The notes beneath the pieces were generated by a model, which made no database searches, was not told the DNA's origin, and saw nothing but the letters and a program-made list of their open reading frames with translations. A stretch of 64,000 bases of DNA from Diploptera punctata. Lineage: Eukaryota > Arthropoda > Insecta > Blattodea > Blaberidae. The stretch covers positions 682,001-746,000 of the forward strand of contig JASPKZ010003845.1 of NCBI GenBank assembly GCA_030220185.1. The letters are read 5' to 3'. Made by a program: the position numbers and the translations under genes. The first letter of the stretch is position 1; every line of letters begins with the position of its first letter. Below are positions 55,840 through 64,000 of this stretch, in pieces.

Positions 55840-57030
55840 ATGTCAAAAGATATAGGCCAAGATACAAAATTCAGAAGAGAATTTAGGAAAGTATACTACT
55901 TTTCCAAAATTGCAGGAATTGCACCATTTTCAAATTATGATCGTAAAATTGATACTTCATCCAATATGAGGTTTGTTTGGCCAGTGATGATGTTTGCTGC
56001 TATGCTCACAGGAAGTATTTATACATTAATACGAGCATTTCGCCCAAAATTCAGTGCTATAAATGCGTTTACATATATGTTTGTTTTACCATCAAATTTG
56101 CTATCTTCAACAGTTATAATATTTATGTTAAACACTTTTAAAAGGAATGACTTTATGAAACTGATGGTGAATGTTCTAAATTTGGATGCAGATGTGCCAA
56201 CTCCTAATGTGCAAAAAGGAACATGGAGTTTCTTGAAGAAATGTATTACATATATTGTAATTTGTGTCCACATAGGATTTCCACTGTTAGAAATTTGGTT
56301 TTGGAGGTCACAAACAAGCATATATTACGAGGCAGTTATTCGAGTGTCAGATATGTTCCATATGTTGCTGATGCTAATCTTCAACAGTATGACAAACATT
56401 ATCAAAATTAAATTGCAGAATATTTTAGACAAGTTTTCAAAACACAGTACGAATCAAGTTGATGACACATTGAAAAAACCACTAGATTTCGCCAGAATTT
56501 CTATAGTATCAATTTCTGAAGGCATTCATATTAAAGATATTCGAAATATAAGGAAGGAATGTTGTATGGCATATAGTTTAAGTGTGGAAATTAATTCTGT
56601 GTTTGGATTTACAATGCTATTTATTATTATAAAGAATTCTATTTATTTGGTATACAATATATACTCCATATACACATCTCTTACTTGTTCTCCAGGAAAA
56701 CCACTTTGTTTTCTATATAGATATGCATTACGTAAGTCGATAGCATATTTTTGGATTGTGCATATACCTCTATCTTTATTTTTGGTTACTAAGTCTTGTG
56801 ATTCTGTGTTTGTAAAATTCAATTCCTTGGTTGATCGTGTACAACAATGGCTACTTGACGATAACATATTACGAATTCATGATTTCAGGCAGCTAAGATT
56901 ATTTGCCAATCAGTTGCAACAAAACAAAATAGAATTTAATGCTGTTGGAATTAATCTAAACTTGAAGTTCTTTTGTACATTTATGGCATCTGTTTGCACA
57001 TACACTATAGTTCTAATACAATTAAAATAA
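55840..57030 (+). CDS. Gustatory receptor, type C (intact, single exon)
   Basis: A 396-aa gustatory receptor. It opens MSKDIGQDTKFRREF, which matches the starts of the broken type C copies. The ORF extends 66 codons further upstream, but that part lies in flank DNA shared with non-coding regions, so the ATG at 55840 is preferred. Features: KVYYFSKIAGIAPFS, about seven membrane segments, LLEIWFWRSQTSIYYEAV after TM3, RKECCMAYSLSVEINSVFGF into TM5, SIAYFWIVHIPLSLFLVTKS in TM6, and TYTIVLIQLK at the end. This is the only intact type C copy here, and it is on the plus strand, unlike the three others. Confidence 0.94.
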   Translation: MSKDIGQDTKFRREFRKVYYFSKIAGIAPFSNYDRKIDTSSNMRFVWPVMMFAAMLTGSIYTLIRAFRPKFSAINAFTYMFVLPSNLLSSTVIIFMLNTFKRNDFMKLMVNVLNLDADVPTPNVQKGTWSFLKKCITYIVICVHIGFPLLEIWFWRSQTSIYYEAVIRVSDMFHMLLMLIFNSMTNIIKIKLQNILDKFSKHSTNQVDDTLKKPLDFARISIVSISEGIHIKDIRNIRKECCMAYSLSVEINSVFGFTMLFIIIKNSIYLVYNIYSIYTSLTCSPGKPLCFLYRYALRKSIAYFWIVHIPLSLFLVTKSCDSVFVKFNSLVDRVQQWLLDDNILRIHDFRQLRLFANQLQQNKIEFNAVGINLNLKFFCTFMASVCTYTIVLIQLK

Positions 57031-58049
57031 ACATTGTTACGCATCTGAGAAAAAGTGTCCCATGATGGAAAGGAAGCTATCAGGGCACCTGAGATGCACA
57101 AACACAATAACAAAATCTAAAGCCATATTACAGTTCAGAGAAGAGCAGTAAGAACTGTTATAAGGCAAAATCAATCGCATATAGAAAGCCTATATTCTCA
57201 ATATACTAAGGAAAACTGCACTGACTATGTTTATCTACAAAGTGGACTTGATTACCTTGCTGAACTACTGTTCAATATAATATGCCTACTTACATATATT
57301 TGCAACCTTATATGATGAAGACGCCCCATGACGAACAGAACCCACGTAGGATTGCAAGGTCCAGACATGCAATATAGCAATTCTAAATTTGGAATCTAGG
57401 GGGAAATGATGTAAGTAAAATAATTGTATCTACCTTTGGTCAAGAACATAAATACATGTTTTTTTATACGGCACTTTTAAATAATTTGGTATCAGAAATT
57501 GAGTATCTCAATTATACCAGAAAATATATACGTCTGCAAAGTAGCAAAATATGACCCTAAATTTGTCTTGCCGAGGAATTCGCTTAGTTTACGCAGTTCC
57601 TGCGTGACTGAAATTTTATTAACTAATTGGTCTTTAAAAATAATTTATATAATTTTTATTAAGTTTTCACAAATACCAGGAGTAATATTGGATATATGTT
57701 TTCCTGAGTAACTATTGATTTAACAATGCAATTAATTACATTCAATTAACTGACATTGTGTTTAGGAATGAGACCGGAACAAGAATTACTAGAATTAACC
57801 CTTAAAGTTGATGATGATGATTGATTATCTCGATGAAATTAACATTGGCAACTAACTTATTAAATTTGAAAACATCTACATATTAAGCGATCACTAAAGT
57901 GTTTTGTTAGTGTCTAGAAACCATCTTAATATGGAAGTACTAGTGAAATAAAATACAAATTTTATTGTGTGGAAGAAAGGCACAAGTATATTCTTTAAGC
58001 ACAAAGAAAATTAATCCCTTTGAACTAATAACTGATTCTTGTCATAAAA
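57031..58049 (+). other. Spacer between type C and type A Gr
   Basis: 57040-57400 is unassigned. From about 57640 it is alignable with the type A 5' flanks, including the ACTATTGATTTA block at 57705-57725 and a 'gtctagaaaccatcttaatat' stretch that resembles the one before 16309. Candidate promoter of the next gene. Confidence 0.45.
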
Positions 58050-59432
58050 ATGTATAAAACAAAGGAAGAAAATAGGGTTATTTATAATAAATTCAAAATA
58101 ACTTACTATCTATCCAAGATTGCTTGTATAGCACCAATTTCATTCAAGCCTGAAACAATAGAAATGACGCTTTCACCGAGGAATGACATTTTGGGAAGCA
58201 TGTGGATATTTTGTCTCGTGTGTTTGTCCATTTATGGGCTTGTATTTACAATATCCAGAAAAGAATATTCTCAACTTCCTGGTCCGGAACGTCTTCTGAA
58301 TTTTAAGTTATCTTTGCCTTCAAATTTTGTAATAACACTGATTAGCATATTCATGCATAATGTGTACAAGAGGAAATCTACTGCACAAGTCCTGGAGACA
58401 TTCATGAATCTTAATATAGAGCGAGCAAATGTTCAAAATATTAGAAATAAACTATACAATTGTGCAAAGATACTGTATACCATGATTTGTATTTCAACCA
58501 TAATTTATGCATCTTGGTACTGGAGAAAAGAATGCAGTTTTTATTATGAATTTGTTCTCAGAATCTGCAAATTTATCCATGTTTTGCAAATGTATTTGTA
58601 TGGAAAACTGGTTTCTTTGGTCGAAGAAAATATATCAGGAATAACAAAATACTTAGCAGACAAAACTGACAATTTAAACGCAGTCGAGAAGGGAGATTGT
58701 TCTGTGGAAATTAATGCTATATCAAACGAATATCGTCCAAAATATTCACCTGCTAACATTATTCCAAATGAAAACAAAAAAGTGATAAATTCGCCGTCAT
58801 TTTCAACACCAGATAATATATTAAGATCACCAAATGATGCAAATTACTCGAGAATTTCATCTTTAAACGCCTTTTTGGAAACATCGAGATCCAGTAGTTT
58901 ACCAACATTATCAAATGCAGATTCCTATATAAGAGAACAAGTCATAGAAATACTAAATATGAGAATAAGATATTTAAGAGTGTACAATACAGTGAAAGTG
59001 TTCAATTCTACATATAGTTTTACAATAGCGTTAATGATCTTAAGAAATTGCATTGATTTAGTAAATGTATTTTATTCCGAGTACTTGTTCGCTACTGTGG
59101 ACGAAAAACTATTAACATCACAATTTTCTTTAGGCAGACATCTATTGAATGCGTTTTGGATTGTCCATATTGTCACACTCATTTTTTGGTTGACATATTG
59201 TAGCGAACATGCTGTTCAGGAGGTTAAGAATCTTAGAGATCTCGTACAGATAAAACTTCTGAACTATCCTTTGCCTTCAGAAATCTCCGAACAATTGAAA
59301 CTATTTTCAAATCAACTGTTTCACAACAACATTGAGTTTTGTGCTGTGGGGTTTTCCCTGAATTCGTCGTTTTTATGTACATTATTAATGTCAATATGTT
59401 CATATATTGTTGTACTAGCCCAGTTCAATTAG
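58050..59432 (+). CDS. Gustatory receptor, type A (intact, single exon)
   Basis: A 460-aa gustatory receptor. It starts MYKTKEENRVIYNKFK, an ATG that fixes the start of the other type A genes. Seven membrane segments, SWYWRKECSFYYE after TM3, an IRYLRVYNTVKVFNSTYSF block before TM5, EISEQLKLFSNQLFHNNIEF, and SYIVVLAQFN at the end. The TM4-TM5 loop is long (about residues 205-305) with Ser/Thr-rich stretches such as FLETSRSSSLPTLSN. It lies on the plus strand, opposite to the 10-16 kb type A genes, so the array contains an inversion. Confidence 0.95.
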   Translation: MYKTKEENRVIYNKFKITYYLSKIACIAPISFKPETIEMTLSPRNDILGSMWIFCLVCLSIYGLVFTISRKEYSQLPGPERLLNFKLSLPSNFVITLISIFMHNVYKRKSTAQVLETFMNLNIERANVQNIRNKLYNCAKILYTMICISTIIYASWYWRKECSFYYEFVLRICKFIHVLQMYLYGKLVSLVEENISGITKYLADKTDNLNAVEKGDCSVEINAISNEYRPKYSPANIIPNENKKVINSPSFSTPDNILRSPNDANYSRISSLNAFLETSRSSSLPTLSNADSYIREQVIEILNMRIRYLRVYNTVKVFNSTYSFTIALMILRNCIDLVNVFYSEYLFATVDEKLLTSQFSLGRHLLNAFWIVHIVTLIFWLTYCSEHAVQEVKNLRDLVQIKLLNYPLPSEISEQLKLFSNQLFHNNIEFCAVGFSLNSSFLCTLLMSICSYIVVLAQFN

Positions 59433-59959
59433 TAATGTTGTCAAATATTTTTAATTTTTAATTTAAAATAAAATTTCTTAATATGACAAAAAAATAGCGA
59501 AATGTGGTATTAAAACTAATAGGGACATTAATAACATTGTTTGTTCAAATTTAAACTGCAAAAAGTCCATCACACAGGTACAGTGTTACGAACTAAATAC
59601 CCTATCAATTCGAACGTTTTATTTATTTCCGGAATATATCTTTGTTTTGTTTTGTTAACAAAATCATAGATTGATCATTTTAAAGTAAACCCTAAATCTT
59701 AATGGTTGGATATCGTGATTTTTTCGAGAATATCCTTCTCTTTCTATTTCAATATAATGTACCAAGTTTCATTGCAAAAATCGTAATTTGGGCCGCCGAA
59801 ACTATTTTTGAATTATCGCTTTTAGATAATAATAATTTCCTAATCATCTGACTTTACTGGATAACGAACTTAAAATTTCTTTTCTTAATTTATCGCAATA
59901 TGCCGAGTTGGGTTCCAAAAAAATAGTTGCCGTAAGACCGTCGGAACACGAACACACAC

Positions 59960-59965
<6 letters not shown>
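59433..59965. other. 3' flank of type A Gr
   Basis: No gene or clear repeat seen. Confidence 0.4.

Positions 59966-59993
<28 letters not shown>
59966..59993. repeat. (TA)n microsatellite
   Basis: Short AT dinucleotide run. Confidence 0.9.
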
Positions 59994-59995
<2 letters not shown>

Positions 59996-60600
59996 GAATG
60001 AAACTGGATGGAATTAATATTCTAAGGTGCAGAAAGAAATTAAACATACGCTCAATTCTGAAAATGCATGTTATTATGCATTGCAGGGATTCTTGTCCTC
60101 CAATTATCGAACCCGTAGGTTTATGGCCGCGCGCACATAAGCTCTCCATGCATCCTTATCCTGAGCCAACATTTTATAATTATCGTCCGTATAATTTACC
60201 TCCCATTAATCAGGGTTAATATTATTCTCACACCTCGTTCTTAGTCTACTTATTGGACTTTTTTCCCTTTGGTTTTCCTACAAGAAGTTTCGATGCCTCT
60301 TGTTTTCATTCACTATTTGTGTCACATATCCTGTCCATCCCAATTTACGACACTTAACTGTTATTATATCTGGTTTCCTATGAAGATCATGTAGCTCACT
60401 GGTATGTAGTCGTCTCCATGCACTCGTCTGCAAATCTCTCATTGGTCCAATATTTTTCCTAAGAACTTTATTCTTAAACACTTGTACTATTTTCTCCTCC
60501 CTTAGAGTAATAATCCTTCTTTTGCATCCATATAATGTAACACAGTTTTATACATTTTTATTTTAACGTTTTTTTAGAGAAGTTGCGATGACAAGAATCC
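59994..60600. mobile_element. RTE-type LINE fragments in opposite orientations
   Basis: 59994-60105 is a plus-strand scrap (RMKLDGINIL, RKKLNIRSIL). 60106-60600 is a minus-strand copy of the 3' tail with 'atggccgcgcg' and RKIKVLRKNIGPMRD-like peptides. Both are broken. They may derive from one insertion that inverted. Confidence 0.6.
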
Positions 60601-60764
60601 CTGTTAAGTATAATATCATGAAATAACTTTTTACTTGAAATTATTTGATTTTAAATTGCTTTGCAATATACTCCGAAATAGGTAGCTCACCCTGGCAAAG
60701 ATAATTAAGTAAATTCAGTTCAAGCCGCAGCTTATTAACAGAATTAAAATAAATGTTAAGTAAA

Positions 60765-60880
60765 TTTATCATCATCATCATCATAGTACATTCACGAATT
60801 TAGGCCATTTGTGACCTGTTTCGGCCTCAAGAGAAACACCATCCAGAAGTCTTTTGAGTGGACGTCCTGGTAAGTAAATT
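60765..60880 (-). mobile_element. LINE 3' scrap
   Basis: Minus strand reads GRPLKRLLDGVSLEAETGHK, a common insect LINE C-terminus, with a (TGATGA) tail at 60768-60784. It lies 15 bases downstream of the type B Gr stop. Confidence 0.7.
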
Positions 60881-60894
60881 GATTTAGAACTTTA

Positions 60895-62079
60895 TTATTT
60901 GAATTGTATAATTACAAGGAGATAAGTACATGCAGACATGATCATATTACAGAAAAACACTAAATTTAAAGGGAATCCAACAGCAGTGAATTCAATCCTT
61001 TTGTAATGCAGCTGTGTGGCGAACTGATTCAATTGCTCCAATTCTGCAGATGATTTTTGTTTCAAAAGTTGTTTTTGCACATGATCTACTAGATCCTTAG
61101 CCTTTTCACTAGCTACATGTGTATAGTAACTGAGACTAAACAGGCTGGACACACTATGTACAACCCAAAATGTTACCAACAGAATTCTTTTCTTGTCAAA
61201 ATAGTTGTTTCCAAAGTCTTCACCTGAAGTTTGTAACTCGTACACTGTATAGATACTGTTTATAAATGTCAGATAGTACATCACGATTAAAAGCAATATG
61301 GAACAACTAAACACAGAATTTATTTTTTGGGTCAAAGTGTAAATTAAAAAATATTCTTCTCTTGATTTTTGAATACGTTTGAATTTAAACATTTCAAAAT
61401 GTGCCATAGTTGAATTTTTCCCGTATGTTGTTACTATTTCATTCCAAGGTCTTAGATTGTAGAGAATAAAATCTTTTGTGATAGCAGAGAGTTTTATTTC
61501 GACGATGTTAACAACAGATATGTAGATCATCAAGAGGGCCATAGAGAAAAGCTTACAGAGTCTAACAAGTATTTCGTAGCAAATATTCGTCTTCTTTCTC
61601 CAATACCAAGATTCAAACATCAGGATTATTAAATGAATGAATACTAAAATTGTCATAATTATTAATTTTATTAGTTTAGTAATCTTGTATCCTGATGATA
61701 TATTAGGCCTACTTGGGATAATTCCGTCAATTTTAATTAAATCAGAAATTAAACTAATTGACTTACTTCGTTTAATTGTGTTTTGCAGAAGAATGATGAC
61801 GAATGTTACAATGAAATGTATTGGTAACAGTAATTTGTAATTAATAATTTCAGTTGTGTTAGAAGTTTTGAAAAATTCTCGTCGTGTGAAAGTAGAAACA
61901 ATCCCAATTAACATCATTGATAGCAGACATAATGACCAAAGTATGTACAAAATGCACGACACAGATAAGTACCTTTCCTGATTAAAACTAAACGTTAATA
62001 GTCCTGTAAGTTTTAACATGTAATATAATCTGATAATTTCACTGTGACTTGAATCTGTGATTTTTGTTACGATAGTCAT
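60895..62079 (-). CDS. Gustatory receptor, type B (intact, single exon)
   Basis: A 394-aa gustatory receptor. The start MTIVTKITDSSHSEIIRLYY aligns with the MSKD.. starts of type C. Seven hydrophobic segments (about 40-62, 78-98, 133-152, 165-190, 250-272, 297-318, 365-390), MFESWYWRKKTNICYEILVR after TM3, REEYFLIYTLTQKINSVFS before TM5, QLNQFATQLHYKRIEFTAVG, and TYLLVIIQFK at the end, the closest match here to the canonical TYhhhhhQF. It is the only intact type B copy; the two others (20695, 30887) are broken. The TM4-TM5 loop is short. Confidence 0.95.
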   Translation of the reverse strand: MTIVTKITDSSHSEIIRLYYMLKLTGLLTFSFNQERYLSVSCILYILWSLCLLSMMLIGIVSTFTRREFFKTSNTTEIINYKLLLPIHFIVTFVIILLQNTIKRSKSISLISDLIKIDGIIPSRPNISSGYKITKLIKLIIMTILVFIHLIILMFESWYWRKKTNICYEILVRLCKLFSMALLMIYISVVNIVEIKLSAITKDFILYNLRPWNEIVTTYGKNSTMAHFEMFKFKRIQKSREEYFLIYTLTQKINSVFSCSILLLIVMYYLTFINSIYTVYELQTSGEDFGNNYFDKKRILLVTFWVVHSVSSLFSLSYYTHVASEKAKDLVDHVQKQLLKQKSSAELEQLNQFATQLHYKRIEFTAVGFPLNLVFFCNMIMSACTYLLVIIQFK

Positions 62080-62219
62080 TGTTCGTGCTTGGTTGTATTA
62101 TACTTTGTAACTGTAATTAAATACATGAAATTTGTTACTTTTATTCTGTACATATTGTACAAAAAAGGAATTCATTATCAAAATGAGAAAAGTAATTATA
62201 CTTCCATTAATTAAATAAC
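62080..62219. other. 5' flank of type B Gr
   Basis: Short A/T-rich spacer. No motif identified. Confidence 0.4.
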
Positions 62220-63300
62220 AGATGCTGTTAGAATAATAAATGAAAATGGACAGTCAATGACAAATGAGGGAAATTTTGATGAGGTGGCTGATTTCAAATA
62301 CCTAGGAACAATAATTACAAACAGGCATGAAGTGCATAAAGAAATTAAACGTAGGCTCAATTCTAGAAAAGGATGCTACGTATTATATATTACAGGACTC
62401 TTGTCCCAATTTCTCTACGAAACATTAAACCGAATATATATAAAAGTGTTATTCTCCCAGGTATATTGCATGCATGCAAAACATGAGCTGTTACATTAAG
62501 GGAAGAGAAAATATTACAAGTATTTGAGAATAAATTACTTAGGAAATTGTTTGGTCCAAAGAGAGATAAGCAGACAAGTGAATGCAGAAGACTAAATAAT
62601 AATGAGCTGCTTGATATTTATAGGAAACCAGATGTAATAAAGAGAGTTAAATCTCGTAGACTGTGATGGGCAGGACACCTGACACGAATAGGGAATGAAA
62701 GAGTGGGATGGAAACTCCTTATAGGAAAACAAGAGATACAATTCTCAGTAAGTTTTTAGGAAAATTTTTGGACCAAACAGAGATGAACAGACAGTGAATG
62801 GAGAAGACTTACGTAACAGTGAACTGCATGGTCTTTATAGGAAGCCAGATATATTAAGAACATTTAAGTCTCGTAGACTGTGATGGGCAGGATATGTGGC
62901 ACGAATGGGGAATAAAATACGTGCATGGAAGCATCTTGAGGGAAAACTAGAGGGAAAACGCCTAGTTGGTAGACCGAGAAATAGGTGGGAGAATATCATT
63001 AATTATGATTTGAGGGAAGTAGATTATACAGGATATGATTGGAAAACATTATCTTGGGATAGAGATGTATGGAGAACTTATGTCCGCGCGGCCATGAACC
63101 TACGGGTTCGATAGTGCCAGTGAGTTAGAGTTAGTTAGGTAGACCATGAATGAGGTAGGAGAATAACATTAACCATAATTTGAGAGAATTATAATATACG
63201 GGGATATTGGACAACATTGGCTCGGGATAGGGATGCATAGAGAGCTTACGTCCGGTCAGCCATGAACCTACTTATATTCAATAGCACTAGTGAGTTAGTA
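62220..63300 (+). mobile_element. RTE-type LINE 3' half, with tandem tail copies
   Basis: Plus-strand peptides NENGQSMTNEGNFDEVADFK, YLGTIITN, KEIKRRLNSRKGCY, then VLFSQV.., RRLNNNELLDIYRKPDVIKR, a second tail (62750-63110) with GRPRNRWENIINYDLREVDY and AAMNLRVR (stop 63114), and a third partial tail to 63300. Broken into several frames. The same family is RTE-1 at 46640. Confidence 0.8.
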
Positions 63301-64000
63301 TAATAAATGATCTTGTTCAATATTGAATTTAAGGCGGAATGAACTGTCAGATGTTACCTGTAAGTAAATATAAAAATTGAACACCTTCAGGAAGAAAGAC
63401 ACTCTATTTCGTTTCATGTATGTTTTTTTATTTTAATTCTCCACCTTGCATGCACTGATGTTTTTATGTGCTCTGAAATATAATTGATTAGGTTGGCGAT
63501 GAGTTACAAAGGCTGAATATTGTAATAAAAACAAGAATGTACTCAGATCGAAGCTTTGTAATTAATTGAAGTGAATATGCTCTGTGGAAAATTAAAAAAA
63601 AAACATATATACATACTTCCAATCTCTGGTGTTTAGCTATCTTATTGTGTACATTTATAGTGTGAAATATGTTTGTATGTACCCCATTCGTCATTCCTGG
63701 TGACACGGGTGTACATTAGCGGGAGTTTCTTAACCAAGCTAATTTAGTACGCCGCTTATTAACTACAGATGTCAAGAGTGACGTGTGGTTAGCACATCGC
63801 CTAAATAAGACATCTAAATGGCAACTGAGGTGATATTTGAATGGACGAAGGTCGATTAAATGTTACACCGTCCATATTATTCAAACTTGCGGTTCTTTTA
63901 CGAACCTGAAAAACTTCATTCTCTGGACGTTCGGTTTAAAGTTCCTTCTGGAGGACATCTTCCTTGGATTTTTTCATCTTAAAAATCCTTGGATCCCGGT
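63301..64000. other. Unassigned end of window
   Basis: No gene recognised. The short ORF at 63488-63706 (minus) has no family resemblance. The last 40 bases resemble a SINE body ('ccttggattttttcatctt'), cut by the window edge. Confidence 0.35.

Noticed and set aside
59908..60219. ORF crossing the TA microsatellite
   Set aside because: It joins a simple repeat to two LINE scraps. Its peptides match LINE tails, not a host family.

Overview
The window looks like nuclear DNA of a large, repeat-rich insect genome. The most plausible source is a hemimetabolous, cockroach-like species. That is an inference from the style of the tRNA-derived SINEs and RTE/CR1-type LINEs; no species marker is present. 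The only host genes recognised are members of the insect gustatory receptor family (Gr, 7tm_7). Each has about seven membrane segments, an ETWYW/SWYWRKE-like motif near TM3 and a C-terminal TYhhhhhQF/QL (or SYhhhhhQF) signature. No intron is needed in any of them, so they form a tandem array of single-exon receptors.

Five Grs are intact: 10821-12188 (-), 14933-16309 (-), 45189-46379 (-), 55840-57030 (+) and 60895-62079 (-); a sixth is at 58050-59432 (+), giving six in all. Four loci are frameshifted or interrupted pseudogenes (20695-21595, 22537-23902, 30887-32072, 37059-38215) and a fifth is at 43244-44433. Two are short relics (39587-39830, 41817-42300). They fall into four types. Type A (455-460 aa) has a long Ser/Thr-rich loop between TM4 and TM5. 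Types B, C and D are about 394-396 aa. The array grew by duplication of multi-gene blocks. An A+B block occurs at 14.9-21.6 kb and again at 22.5-32.1 kb. A C+D block occurs at 39.6-42.3 kb and again at 43.2-46.4 kb, with a further C copy at 37.1-38.2 kb. Upstream flanks are shared among copies, and false ORF extensions in those flanks are not part of the genes.

Most of the rest is mobile DNA, often nested. 0-10 kb: a Helitron with a clear 3' hairpin and CTAG end, a snap-back hairpin element, a 165-bp tandem repeat, a decayed transposase, SINEs, LINE tails and a pogo-like element. 16.8-19.0 kb: a 2.25-kb near-perfect palindrome made of two head-to-head Penelope-like element 3' fragments (RT tail plus GIY-YIG endonuclease), flanked by a perfect 14-bp target duplication. 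Each arm carries a hammerhead-ribozyme-like motif, and a decayed copy of the motif lies at 10.1 kb. 25.5-30.8 kb: an old LINE tail hit by a hAT-like element (8-bp target duplication, 16-bp terminal inverted repeats, GGTGCAAA subterminal repeats), itself hit by a 3.5-kb APE-type LINE. 46.6-51.1 kb: one RTE-type LINE split by a nearly full-length second RTE. 51-55 kb, 60-63 kb: LINE fragments, SINEs and long ATT/AAT microsatellites.

The receptors probably sit in gustatory neuron membranes as ligand-gated cation channel subunits; ligands cannot be read from sequence. The noncoding interest is in the shared 5' flanks (candidate regulatory DNA), the hammerhead-bearing Penelope palindrome, and the use of insertions as time markers for the Gr duplications.
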